Part shown: positions 54,025 through 62,479 of the stretch, one piece after another
How the letters are laid out: every line of letters begins with the position of its first letter
How positions within the stretch are numbered: position 1 is the first letter of the stretch
Program-made: the position numbers and the translations under genes
Notes under the pieces: generated by a model
What the model saw: only the letters and a program-made list of their open reading frames with translations
Database searches by the model: none
Told to the model about the DNA's origin: nothing
Assembly: GCA_965224225.1 (NCBI GenBank)
Contig: CBDCZF010000032.1
Coordinates: 186,001-250,000, forward strand
Direction of reading: 5' to 3'
Source of the DNA: CAJQQK01 sp965224225
GTDB lineage: Bacteria > Pseudomonadota > Alphaproteobacteria > Rhizobiales > Hyphomicrobiaceae
DNA: 64,000 bases

Positions 54025-54629
54025 GTTAGCGCCCTGATCGCAGCCTCGGCTTCTTGGCAGTTCATGACCTCGGAGATGGTGGCGAGCGATCCGACCGTTG
54101 TTTCGTGGACATCAGTGCGGAACGCCGCACAGCCGTCGGCAAGCAGGACCGTGTGGAAGTCACGCACGTGCGCTGCCCGAAGGGTCGATGCGACCCCGCC
54201 GTTGGTGACGATGCCGCAGATGATCAACGTCTCGATGCCGGCCTTGCGCAGCACCCACTCGATGCGGGTCTGATAAAACGCCGAATAGGCCACCTTCTCG
54301 ACCGTGATGTCGGCCGGTTGCAGTGTGTCGACCAGTTGGTGTCCCCAGGCGCCGGGCTGGAAGTCGCCCTTCCTGAGGAACGGCCGCAGTTTCGCCAGAT
54401 GCGGCGAGATGAACGGCTCACCGGCCTTGCCCGGCACTAGCGTGAACTGGGTCGAAACGATCCAGCCGCCGGCAGCACGGAGCGCATCGGCAACGGGCCT
54501 GACGCGATCGGGCAGCGCGGCGATTTCAGGAGATGCCTGGCCGGCGCGGCCGTAAGCGCCTTGCCCGTGCAGGAAGTCGTTCTGCAAATCGACGATCAGC
54601 AGCGCCGTCGTAGCCGGGCTCAGCGTCAT
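54021..54629 (-). CDS. Isochorismatase-family hydrolase lacking the cysteine nucleophile
   Basis: 202 residues. The Asp of LLIVDLQNDF and the Lys of VEKVAYSAFY are in place. The third residue, cysteine in amidases and nicotinamidases, would lie in CGIVTNGGVASTLRAA, where glycine occurs instead. Enzymes with glycine there include the vinyl-ether hydrolases EntB and PhzD. It should therefore act by the Asp/Lys route, not through a thioester. It overlaps HyuA and the FAD gene by four bases on each side. Confidence 0.86.
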   Translation of the reverse strand: MTLSPATTALLIVDLQNDFLHGQGAYGRAGQASPEIAALPDRVRPVADALRAAGGWIVSTQFTLVPGKAGEPFISPHLAKLRPFLRKGDFQPGAWGHQLVDTLQPADITVEKVAYSAFYQTRIEWVLRKAGIETLIICGIVTNGGVASTLRAAHVRDFHTVLLADGCAAFRTDVHETTVGSLATISEVMNCQEAEAAIRALT

Positions 54630-56680
54630 AGCGGTTTCTCGATGACTAGGTTCCAGACATCATCGACACGGCCGACGAGACCGGGATCGATGAAAATCGT
54701 GGTGTCGGGCTGTTCGAGCAGGCACGGGCCGGCAACCTGCTCGCCTTGGGCGATCGCCAGGCGATCATAGATGGGCGATGGATGCCACATCCCGTCGCAA
54801 TAGATCTCTCGGTGATCGATGATGCAGTCGGCTGCAGGCTTTGATCTTGCCGGCCCCAGCAGGCTCATATCGAATGGCGGCCGGCGCCCGATCACAGCGA
54901 CGCGATAGTTCATGATCCGCCTCGGAATGCCCTCCAGCAAACGGCCAAAAGATCTCGCATAGGCTGCATCGAACGCCGTCTCGATCTTGTCGCGATCCAA
55001 CCCGCCGTCATTGATATCCAATGTCGCCGTGATCGTGTGCGTTTGTCCGACATAGAGCATGTCCAGTTCGAAGATCGCGTCGATGCCGCTGAACGTAACG
55101 CCCGATTGATCGAGCAGGCCGCGCAATTCTTGCTCGACTGCCCTCAGTTCCTGGAGCAGGCGTGCCGGATCAACGTTGACAACCAGTTGGTTCACGGTCT
55201 TGACGCGGTCGTGGCGCATGTCGGCGACGATGCAGCCGAGCGCCGAAGTCACGCCCGGATAGCGCGGCACGAGCGCGCCCTTCAAACCGCAGTCCTTGAT
55301 CAGTGCGCCGGCGTGCAGCGCGCCGCCACCGCCGAACGGCATGGCGTAGAAGTTGGCCGGGTCATGTCCACGCTCGATCGAGACCAGACGGATGGCACCG
55401 CCCATTTTGGCATTGGCGACCCTGAGGATCGCCTCCGCGGCTTCCTCAGGCGACAGGTCGAGCGGCTCGCCGATCGTTCGCGCGATGGCGCTTCGCGCAC
55501 CGGCAACGTCGAGTCGGGAAAGTTTGCCCCCAATCGGGCGCTCTGCATTAATGCGGCCGAGCACCAGATTCGCGTCCGTCAAGGTCGGCAGTTGGTTGCC
55601 CGCGCCATAGCAGACCGGTCCAGGATCCGCACCCGCGCTTTCCGGGCCGACCTGGAGAAAGCCGCCGGCATCAATGTGGGCAATCGACCCGCCGCCGGCA
55701 CCGATCGTGACGATCTCGATCATCGGCGCCCGGATCACGATGCCGAAATCGATCTGGCTCTGGGCAGCCAATGCGGCCTGACCATCCGCGATCAACGACA
55801 CATCGAACGAGGTCCCACCAAGATCGCAGGTGATGATGTTGCGATGACCCGCGGCATCGGCAATCGCCTGCGCCGCCCGGACGCCGGCTGCCGGCCCCGA
55901 TAGCGCCGTGCGCACCGGATATGCTTTCGCGGTGTCGACCGACATCATGCCGCCGTTCGACTGCACGATCAGCAAGTCGCCGCCGAACGCCGCCTGGCGC
56001 AGCCCCGTATCGAGCCGATCGAGATACGATGAGACCACAGGCTGCAGATAGGCGTTGACTGTGCCGGTCGAGACTCGTTCGAACTCACGGATCTCGGGCA
56101 GGATTTCAGTCGCGCACGTCACATAGTCGTTCGGCCACAACTCGCGAACAGTTTGGGCGGCAGCTCGCTCGTTGCTATCGTTGGCGTAGCTGTTGATGAA
56201 GAATAGACAGAGGCTCTGACAGCCGGCCGCCAGTAGTTCGCGCGCCGCCGCCCGGACCTGATCGAGATCGACGGGCTGCAGAACGCTGCCGTCCGCCAGC
56301 GTGCGCTCATCAACTTCGAGGCGCAGGTTGCGTTCGACGATCGGCTCGAACTGGCCCCAGAGTCCCCAGGTTTTCGGCCGGTCCCTCCGGCGCATTTCGA
56401 GGACGTCTCGAAAGCCCCGGGTCGTGATGATGCCGGTCTTGGCGCCCTTGCGTTCGAGCAGGGCGTTGGTTCCCGTCGTCGTACCGTGCACGACGTTGAT
56501 GAGCCCGGAGAAGTCCTGAACCTTCTCGGCAACGCCTGAGACCAGGCCACGGGATTGATCGTCAATCGTCGACGGCGTCTTGACGATCTCGACGCCGCCA
56601 TTGACCTGATCCAATATAAAGATATCGGTAAACGTACCGCCCACATCGACGCCGACCGTATAGCGCTTGTCGTCGGTCAT
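54626..56680 (-). CDS. Hydantoinase/oxoprolinase A (HyuA-like)
   Basis: 684 residues, full length. The N-terminal actin-like ATPase reads TVGVDVGGTFTDIFILD, then VVHGTTTGTNALLERKGAKT. GDLLIVQSNGGMMS, CDLGGTSFDVS and FGGGGALHAG are the family core. With HyuB it forms the ATP-dependent amidohydrolase that opens 5-oxoproline, hydantoins or related lactams and imides. The start and stop overlap neighbouring genes by four bases. Confidence 0.94.
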   Translation of the reverse strand: MTDDKRYTVGVDVGGTFTDIFILDQVNGGVEIVKTPSTIDDQSRGLVSGVAEKVQDFSGLINVVHGTTTGTNALLERKGAKTGIITTRGFRDVLEMRRRDRPKTWGLWGQFEPIVERNLRLEVDERTLADGSVLQPVDLDQVRAAARELLAAGCQSLCLFFINSYANDSNERAAAQTVRELWPNDYVTCATEILPEIREFERVSTGTVNAYLQPVVSSYLDRLDTGLRQAAFGGDLLIVQSNGGMMSVDTAKAYPVRTALSGPAAGVRAAQAIADAAGHRNIITCDLGGTSFDVSLIADGQAALAAQSQIDFGIVIRAPMIEIVTIGAGGGSIAHIDAGGFLQVGPESAGADPGPVCYGAGNQLPTLTDANLVLGRINAERPIGGKLSRLDVAGARSAIARTIGEPLDLSPEEAAEAILRVANAKMGGAIRLVSIERGHDPANFYAMPFGGGGALHAGALIKDCGLKGALVPRYPGVTSALGCIVADMRHDRVKTVNQLVVNVDPARLLQELRAVEQELRGLLDQSGVTFSGIDAIFELDMLYVGQTHTITATLDINDGGLDRDKIETAFDAAYARSFGRLLEGIPRRIMNYRVAVIGRRPPFDMSLLGPARSKPAADCIIDHREIYCDGMWHPSPIYDRLAIAQGEQVAGPCLLEQPDTTIFIDPGLVGRVDDVWNLVIEKPL

Positions 56681-58326
56681 GCCTCACCTTCAGAAACATA
56701 ACCGAGCACGACATCCCGCGCCCGTCGTGCCTGACTGCGCTCTGCGGCATCACCGTAGCCGCCACCACCCGGCGTTTCGAGGCGAACGCGTTCGCCGCGC
56801 CTGACCTTGGCGCCGTGCAGTTTCGAGATCATCGCCGGCTCGACCATCCGGCCGTCCAGCGGATAGCTGAACCGATTGGTAGCGCCATCGCCGCCGCCGG
56901 CGACACCGCGCGGCGGAAACCGGCCGCGTTCGCCGAACAGGAAGACGTCGGCTTCCTCTTCGAGCAGCTCGATCTCGTAGACCGCACCGAGCCCGCCCCG
57001 GTGCCGGCCCTGTCCGCCCGAGCCGTCGCGCAGCGCCCACTCGGTAAAGCGCACGGGGTAGGCGGCTTCCAGGATTTCAAGCGGCGGGATGGTGGCCGTC
57101 GAAATCGGTGCGTTGCCATGGTTGAGGCCATCGCCCTCGGGATGTCCGCCATGGCCGCCGCCGAAGAACGAAAACATCACCCAGCGCTGGCCGTTCGCCC
57201 TTGTGCCGGACAGCGACAAGGCATTGATGGTGCCGTAGGCACAGCCGTTGCTGCGATCGGGGACAAGCTGTGCCATGGCCTGGAAGACCACGTCGATCAA
57301 TCGCAGGATGGTCTCGGTATATCCGCCGACCGGCTTCGGCGCCTCGACCGAGAGCAGCGACGCCGGGCCGATCACGAAGTCGACGGGCTCCAGGACGCCG
57401 GCGTTGGCGGGAACGTCGTGGAAGACGTGCTTCAGAGCGACGTAGCAGGCAGCGACGGTGGTCGAGCGGGCAATGTTGACCGGGCCGGCACAGGCCTTCG
57501 ATGAGCGCGAGAAGTCGAGCGTCAGTCGATCGCCCCTGATGGTCATGTCGAGGGCGACTTTGAGCGGCTCGTCGCGAATGCCATCGTTGTCGAGCCAGTC
57601 TTCGGCGCTGACTGTGCCGTCCGGCAGCTCGCTGATCGCTGCCCGCATGAAGTCGGCCGCGCGTTCCTTGAGGGCCTCCATCGCGGATGTGACAACATCA
57701 TCGCCATACTCATCGAGCAGAGCCTCCATGCGCCGAACGCCGAGGTCCAGGGCACTGATCTGGCCGTTCAGATCACCGTATAGAGAGCCGGGCAGGCGGG
57801 AGTTGGCGGATAGGATATCGACAATGTCGGTCTGGTATTCGCCGGCCTTGAAGAGTTTGACCGGCGGTATCAGCATGCCTTCCTGAAAACTCTCGGTGGC
57901 AACCGGGTTGTAGTTGCCCGGCACATTGCCGCCGACATCGTGCCAGTGGCCGACGGAAGCGAGATAGCAAAACACCTTGCCGTCGCGAAACAGTGGCCTG
58001 ACCAGCCGGAAGTCACTCAGGTGCGTACCGCCTAGGTAAGGATCGTTGAAGATCCAGACATCTCCGTCGCTCGCGCCGCCCTCTCGGCGGATCTTGTCGA
58101 TCACCGCCTTGACGGCGAAGGCCATTACACCGACGAAGATCGGCAATCCCGATTTGCCTTGCGCCAGCGTATCGCCGGTCGTCGCATCGTAAATGCCGTG
58201 CGAAGCATCATGGGCTTCGGCGATGATCGGATTGAACGCCGAACGAAACAGCGTCGCATCCATCTCGTCAGCGATCTGCTCCAGTCGACCGCGAAGAATG
58301 GCAAGCGTAACGGCGTCGATGTTCAT
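56677..58326 (-). CDS. Hydantoinase/oxoprolinase B (HyuB-like)
   Basis: 549 residues. FRSAFNPIIAEAHDASHGIY with GDTLAQ, VWIFNDPYLGGTHLSD and SVGHWHDVGG are the HyuB signatures. GGGDGATNRFSY and the closing TPGGGGYGDAAERS complete the C-terminus. It is the partner of HyuA, which overlaps its stop by four bases. ATG 58326. Confidence 0.94.
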   Translation of the reverse strand: MNIDAVTLAILRGRLEQIADEMDATLFRSAFNPIIAEAHDASHGIYDATTGDTLAQGKSGLPIFVGVMAFAVKAVIDKIRREGGASDGDVWIFNDPYLGGTHLSDFRLVRPLFRDGKVFCYLASVGHWHDVGGNVPGNYNPVATESFQEGMLIPPVKLFKAGEYQTDIVDILSANSRLPGSLYGDLNGQISALDLGVRRMEALLDEYGDDVVTSAMEALKERAADFMRAAISELPDGTVSAEDWLDNDGIRDEPLKVALDMTIRGDRLTLDFSRSSKACAGPVNIARSTTVAACYVALKHVFHDVPANAGVLEPVDFVIGPASLLSVEAPKPVGGYTETILRLIDVVFQAMAQLVPDRSNGCAYGTINALSLSGTRANGQRWVMFSFFGGGHGGHPEGDGLNHGNAPISTATIPPLEILEAAYPVRFTEWALRDGSGGQGRHRGGLGAVYEIELLEEEADVFLFGERGRFPPRGVAGGGDGATNRFSYPLDGRMVEPAMISKLHGAKVRRGERVRLETPGGGGYGDAAERSQARRARDVVLGYVSEGEA

Positions 58327-58426
58327 GGGAGACCGGGTCGGGGACGATCGTTGACGGGCAAGATCAAGTGTCTATCGGGAAATGCCGGCAGACACCATCA
58401 CTGACTGAATGAGCCGACGATCCGGA

Positions 58427-59422
58427 TCAGTCCGGCGCGCAGGCCCGAATGGCGGCCTCGAAGGTTTCCTTGGCGCCGGGGCCTCGCGCAAACGGAGAGA
58501 TGATCGGCAAATCGACGCCGGATCGCCGATAGGCTTCCAGTCGCTCACGGCAGTATTCCGGCGGGCCGGCAATGGACGTCGCATCGATCATGTCGTCGCT
58601 GACGGCCTGGACAGCGGCCTGCCTGTCGCCCTCCTGCCAGGCGCGTGCAATCGCATCCGCCTCACGCTCGAAACCATGGCTAGCGACCAGCTTGTTGTAG
58701 CGTGGAAAGAAGCCGGCATAGAGCGCCAGCCCGGGTCGGATCAGATCGCGCGCCTGCGATAGGGTCTCTGCAACAGCAGTCGGCAGCAATGTGGTGACTT
58801 CGATATCGCTCGGCTGGCGGGCGCTGCGCGCCGCCCCTTCTGCGATATGGGCGCGCGCCTTGGTCGCTGTCTCGAGCGTACTGCGCGTCAGAATGATCCC
58901 GTCTGCGATCTCGCCGCAAAGCGCCGTCATTTTCGGGAACACTGCAGCGATATAGATCGGGATCTCCTTGCGGAAAGGCTCGAACCAAAGCTCGAACTGC
59001 TCGATCCGAAACGTCTCGCCTTCGTAGTGCAGGTTGCCGGTTGCAACGAGCTGACGCACGGCCTCGACCGTTTCGCGCACCCTGGTCAGAGGCTTTGCAT
59101 AATCGACACCGTGTTCGGGCCCGACCTGGACCTTGTGACTCGAGCCGACACCGAGCATGAAGCGACCGCCGGACAACTCATCGACCGTCATCGCCGCCAT
59201 CGCGATCGTCGGGACGGTCCTGACGAACACGCTCGTAATGTCGGTGCCGAGCTTGATCGTCGACGTCTGATTGGCGCAGGCCGCCAGAACGGCGAACTGA
59301 TCCCCGCCATGGCCTTCGGCAACCCAGGCAGATTCATAGCCCAAGTCTTCAGCCAGCTTGACGCAGCTGACGATTTCGCTCGGCCTCGGACCGCCCGAAA
59401 AGCCAATTGCAATTCTGCTCAT
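58427..59422 (-). CDS. LLM-class flavin-dependent oxidoreductase (luciferase-like monooxygenase fold)
   Basis: 331 residues from ATG 59422, with AAGG ahead. The TIM-barrel landmarks are AEDLGYESAWVAEGHGGD at 23-40, IKLGTDITSVFVRTVPTIAM and GRFMLGVGSSHKVQ. The luciferase-like fold binds FMN or F420; which one cannot be told. It is the first gene of the minus-strand operon with HyuB, 100 bases downstream. Oxygenation of a heterocyclic ring before hydrolysis is the likely role. Confidence 0.9.
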   Translation of the reverse strand: MSRIAIGFSGGPRPSEIVSCVKLAEDLGYESAWVAEGHGGDQFAVLAACANQTSTIKLGTDITSVFVRTVPTIAMAAMTVDELSGGRFMLGVGSSHKVQVGPEHGVDYAKPLTRVRETVEAVRQLVATGNLHYEGETFRIEQFELWFEPFRKEIPIYIAAVFPKMTALCGEIADGIILTRSTLETATKARAHIAEGAARSARQPSDIEVTTLLPTAVAETLSQARDLIRPGLALYAGFFPRYNKLVASHGFEREADAIARAWQEGDRQAAVQAVSDDMIDATSIAGPPEYCRERLEAYRRSGVDLPIISPFARGPGAKETFEAAIRACAPD

Positions 59423-59550
59423 TTCGGCACCTTCACCTGATCTATACACCAGAATGTGGTCTGTTAGTCCCGCCCAGCATCGCCGTCCGCATTGCGACGG
59501 GTTTGGATGGGGTCGTGCGTTTCAAACGTGGCAACGAAACGGGAGGCACC

Positions 59551-60183
59551 GTGAGCCGACTCTATAGAATTCTCAATCACCCGTATTTTTTCTGGGCTGT
59601 GCTGTCACTACCGGCACTGCCGATGATCGCTGGGCTGGTGACGAGCGACAGCCCGAAGGCCGTCCACAATCTTCTCCATCCCACAGGCGAATTCGCCGCC
59701 CGTTTCATGATCGTCGCCATGATGATCACGCCGTTGACACTGCTCCTGCCGAACTGGCACGGCCCGCGCTGGCTTTTGCGGCGGCGGCGTTATCTGGGCG
59801 TCGCAGCATTCGGCTACGCTTTCGCTCACACCATACTTTATCTCGTAGATGAAGGTCTGGTTGCCTTCACGGGGCCGGAGTTGGCGAAGACCGCAATTTG
59901 GAGCGGCTGGCTGGCATTCCTCACCTTCGTACCGCTCGCCATCACCTCGACGGACGGCTGGGTTCGTTCCTTGGGCCGCAGCTGGAAGGTGCTGCAACGG
60001 TTCGTCTATGCGGCCGCGGTCCTGACGCTTCTGCATTGGGCATCGCTGCACGCCTGGGGCGGCATTGCACCCGCTGCCGCGCATTTCGCCCCACTGCTTC
60101 TGCTGCAGGCCTACCGCATCTATTGGAACTTCGGGCGCAGCCGCAATCGCACGGCTGCGGCCCAGCCTACGCCACAAAGCTAA
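59551..60183 (+). CDS. Ferric-reductase-like transmembrane protein (YedZ/MsrQ type)
   Basis: 210 residues from GTG 59551 with GGGAGG four bases ahead. About six helices. The histidines of FGYAFAHTILYLVDEG and LTLLHWASLHAWGG could hold haem b. This is the ferric-reductase-like domain seen in YedZ and MsrQ, which carries electrons across the membrane. No MsrP gene is beside it; the next gene, an exported dioxygenase, may be its partner. Confidence 0.82.
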   Translation: MSRLYRILNHPYFFWAVLSLPALPMIAGLVTSDSPKAVHNLLHPTGEFAARFMIVAMMITPLTLLLPNWHGPRWLLRRRRYLGVAAFGYAFAHTILYLVDEGLVAFTGPELAKTAIWSGWLAFLTFVPLAITSTDGWVRSLGRSWKVLQRFVYAAAVLTLLHWASLHAWGGIAPAAAHFAPLLLLQAYRIYWNFGRSRNRTAAAQPTPQS

Positions 60184-60246
60184 CTGACCGTATCCGCAAG
60201 ACCATCAGCCCTCTGCCGCAATATCGGCAAAAGCGAGGAAAAGACC

Positions 60247-60894
60247 ATGTCACAGATCACCCGACGGAGCCTGGAGCTTCTGGGCACATCGCGGCGGCGC
60301 GCACTGACTGCATTAGCCGCACTGCCGCTAATCGGCCTCGCCACCTGGCCGGCCGTCGCAAGACGTACACCGTCCGCCACCGAAGGACCTTTCTACCCGA
60401 CAAAGTCCATGCGTTTTGCCGATGCCGACAACGACCTCGTGAAGATTGCAGGCGTCGTTGAAGAGGCAGGCGGGGAAGTGATCGTCCTCAAAGGCCACGT
60501 CCGCGATCGTGCCGGCCGCCCGCTTCAGGGCGCCCGTATCGAGATCTGGCAATGCGACGTGAACGGGCGCTACCTCCATACCGGTGATCGCTCGAGCAAC
60601 ACGCCCAGAGATCCGGCTTTCCAGGGTTTCGGCCACGTAGTGACAGGAGACGATGGCGCCTATGCCTTCCGGACGATCAAGCCAGTGCCCTATCCCGGAC
60701 GCACGCCGCATATCCACGTCAAGGTTCTTCACAACCGCCGCGAGCTGACCACGCAATTCTACATTGCCGGCCATGAACAAAACGCCCGCGACTGGCTATT
60801 CAGGCGCATGTCGGCTTCACAGCAGCGAGCTGTCAGCATGGCCTTTGAGGACGGTGCGGACGGTTTGGAAGCGACCGTCGAAATCGTGGTCTGA
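60247..60894 (+). CDS. Exported intradiol ring-cleavage dioxygenase (protocatechuate 3,4-dioxygenase-like)
   Basis: 215 residues. A Tat-type leader (SRRRALTALAALPLIGLATW) precedes the intradiol domain. The tyrosine of DVNGRYLHT and the Tyr/His/His of PYPGRTPHIHVKV are the expected non-haem Fe(III) ligands. The ring is cleaved between two hydroxyl-bearing carbons. It is probably periplasmic, which is unusual for a central aromatic pathway. ATG 60247 follows GAGGAAA. It is co-oriented with the ferric-reductase-like gene. Confidence 0.9.
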   Translation: MSQITRRSLELLGTSRRRALTALAALPLIGLATWPAVARRTPSATEGPFYPTKSMRFADADNDLVKIAGVVEEAGGEVIVLKGHVRDRAGRPLQGARIEIWQCDVNGRYLHTGDRSSNTPRDPAFQGFGHVVTGDDGAYAFRTIKPVPYPGRTPHIHVKVLHNRRELTTQFYIAGHEQNARDWLFRRMSASQQRAVSMAFEDGADGLEATVEIVV

Positions 60895-60932
60895 GCATGC
60901 CGCCAAGTGTTCGGAGTAGCAACCGTTGCCCG

Positions 60933-61400
60933 CTATTCTTTCTTTTTGCGGTAGTCGTCATGGCAGCCTGAGCAGGCCTTGCGCAACCGACCGAACAGTT
61001 CCTCAGCCGCGTCCTTGCTTGCATCGGCGGCAGCTGCCATTTCGCCCGCAACTTTGACGAGATCGTCGGCGTCACTTTCGAAATCGGCCCAGTTCTTCCA
61101 GATCGCAGGCAGAGCCTCACTCGGCCCCTTGATACTGCCTTTGGGGAACAGTTTCGGAATACTGGTCGCGTGTTTCTCGATCTCCATTGCGATCGCCTTC
61201 ACCTTTGCTGCATCGTAGGGAGCCTTGCCGGTGACCATGGCAGCGATGCCCTTCAGCCCCTCGCCCATGCTCTTCATGGACATCATGCGCTCCTTGACGA
61301 TGCCCGTTGCACCCTTGTGTGCTTCAAGGCCTGAGATGCCGCCAACGATGAGTGCGACAACTACCGCCAAAACTGCCGATCGCCGTGTCCAAGACTGCAT
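60933..61400 (-). CDS. Cytochrome c-prime
   Basis: 155 residues: a signal peptide (RRSAVLAVVVALIVGGISG) and a four-helix-bundle domain with the haem-attachment motif CSGCHDDYRKKK at the C-terminus, the family position. KERMMSMKSMGEGLKGIAAM is the conserved first helix. It is periplasmic and binds nitric oxide or carries electrons. It is convergent with the dioxygenase gene. Confidence 0.9.
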   Translation of the reverse strand: MQSWTRRSAVLAVVVALIVGGISGLEAHKGATGIVKERMMSMKSMGEGLKGIAAMVTGKAPYDAAKVKAIAMEIEKHATSIPKLFPKGSIKGPSEALPAIWKNWADFESDADDLVKVAGEMAAAADASKDAAEELFGRLRKACSGCHDDYRKKKE

Positions 61401-61701
61401 TTGCTCTATTTTCCGTTATTCCCAGGGTTCACTGTCGCCGAATAGCGCTGCTTGCGCCATATTCACTGTGTTGTTGATTATTCTCTGGCCTCGTAACCTT
61501 AGCCTGAGTTGAGTTGTACTCAAACATCGTTTGCGCAGTTTATGTTTCATACCGTCGGCGCCCCGCGCGATCTCGCTCTCGGCATCTTCACGATTAATGA
61601 CACCGGGCCTGCCTATCGCGGCCATACATTGCCGGCTCGCGCGACGGCGAACGTTTGGCTACTATTGCCGGCACACACGCTTGCAATAGGAGGCTGGACA
61701 A
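61401..61701. other. Non-coding region upstream of the SDR operon
   Basis: About 300 bases with no convincing gene. The open frame running through it from 61509 has no ribosome site. It contains the palindrome at 61509-61523 and, just before the SDR start, AGGAGG. Confidence 0.45.
61509..61523. promoter_or_regulatory. Palindrome TTGAGT-TGT-ACTCAA, possible GntR-type operator
   Basis: A perfect 6-3-6 palindrome 178 bases before the SDR gene. It contains GT-N3-AC, the pattern of many FadR-group GntR operators, and shares TGAGT-N3-ACTCA with 33879-33893. No GntR gene is in the window. Confidence 0.4.
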
Positions 61702-62406
61702 ATGGACGTTCGAGACAAAAAGATCATTCTATTCGGCGGCACGTCGGGCATCGGCGGTGCGGCTGCACGTCAACTCGCCGAGCGCGGCGCCAAGGTCGTC
61801 GCGATCAGCCGCGACCCCTCGAAGGTGGCCGATCCGGGCCCGGGCATCACGCTCGAAAAGTGCGACGTGCGCGATGGTGCCGCGGTCGCAGCCCTGCTCA
61901 AAGCCCAAGCCCCCTACGACGTGCTGATCAGCGCAGCAACGGGCGGCGAGCGCGCCGTCGGCCCGTTCCTGGAAATGGACATGGAAGGCTTCAAAAACTC
62001 GTTCGACAAAATGTGGGGCTATGCCAACGTCGTTCGCTACGGCACCGAGCACCTGCCGAAAGACGGCTCCATCGTGCTTGTCTCGGGCGCGCCGGCACGT
62101 CGTGCGCGGCCTGGCCAGATCGCGATCGGTTCGGTCGGCGGTGCCGTCGAGCAATTCGCCCGCATCATAGCCCGCGAGATCGCACCGCGGCGCATAAATG
62201 TCGTCTCGCCCGGCCAGATCGACACGCCGATGGTTGCATTGCAAGGCGATGCGCGGCGTGAAATGTATGCCAAGGCGACGGCCAATAATCTGATCCCGCG
62301 CGCCGGCACGGCCGATGAAGTGGCACAGGCAATCGTATTCGCAGTCGAAAACGAATTCGTCACCGGCACCACCATCGACGTCGACGGCGGCTGGCTGCAG
62401 TCTTGA
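61702..62406 (+). CDS. SDR-family protein lacking the Tyr-x-x-x-Lys active site
   Basis: 234 residues. The cofactor motif GGTSGIGGAAARQLAERGA and VSPGQIDTPMV are typical. The catalytic stretch, normally YxxxK, reads IGSVGGAV here, with Ile and Gly in place of Tyr and Lys; the serine of VLVSGAP remains. It may bind NAD(P) but catalyse poorly, or use another mechanism. ATG 61702 follows AGGAGG. It leads a run with a BadI-like hydratase and an acyl-CoA ligase. Confidence 0.88.
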   Translation: MDVRDKKIILFGGTSGIGGAAARQLAERGAKVVAISRDPSKVADPGPGITLEKCDVRDGAAVAALLKAQAPYDVLISAATGGERAVGPFLEMDMEGFKNSFDKMWGYANVVRYGTEHLPKDGSIVLVSGAPARRARPGQIAIGSVGGAVEQFARIIAREIAPRRINVVSPGQIDTPMVALQGDARREMYAKATANNLIPRAGTADEVAQAIVFAVENEFVTGTTIDVDGGWLQS

Positions 62407-62479
62407 ATTCGGGCCAGCACCTATAGTCAAAAGACGAACCAAACAATGCCGACAGGAGCCGGCACGCGGAGATCAGCCG

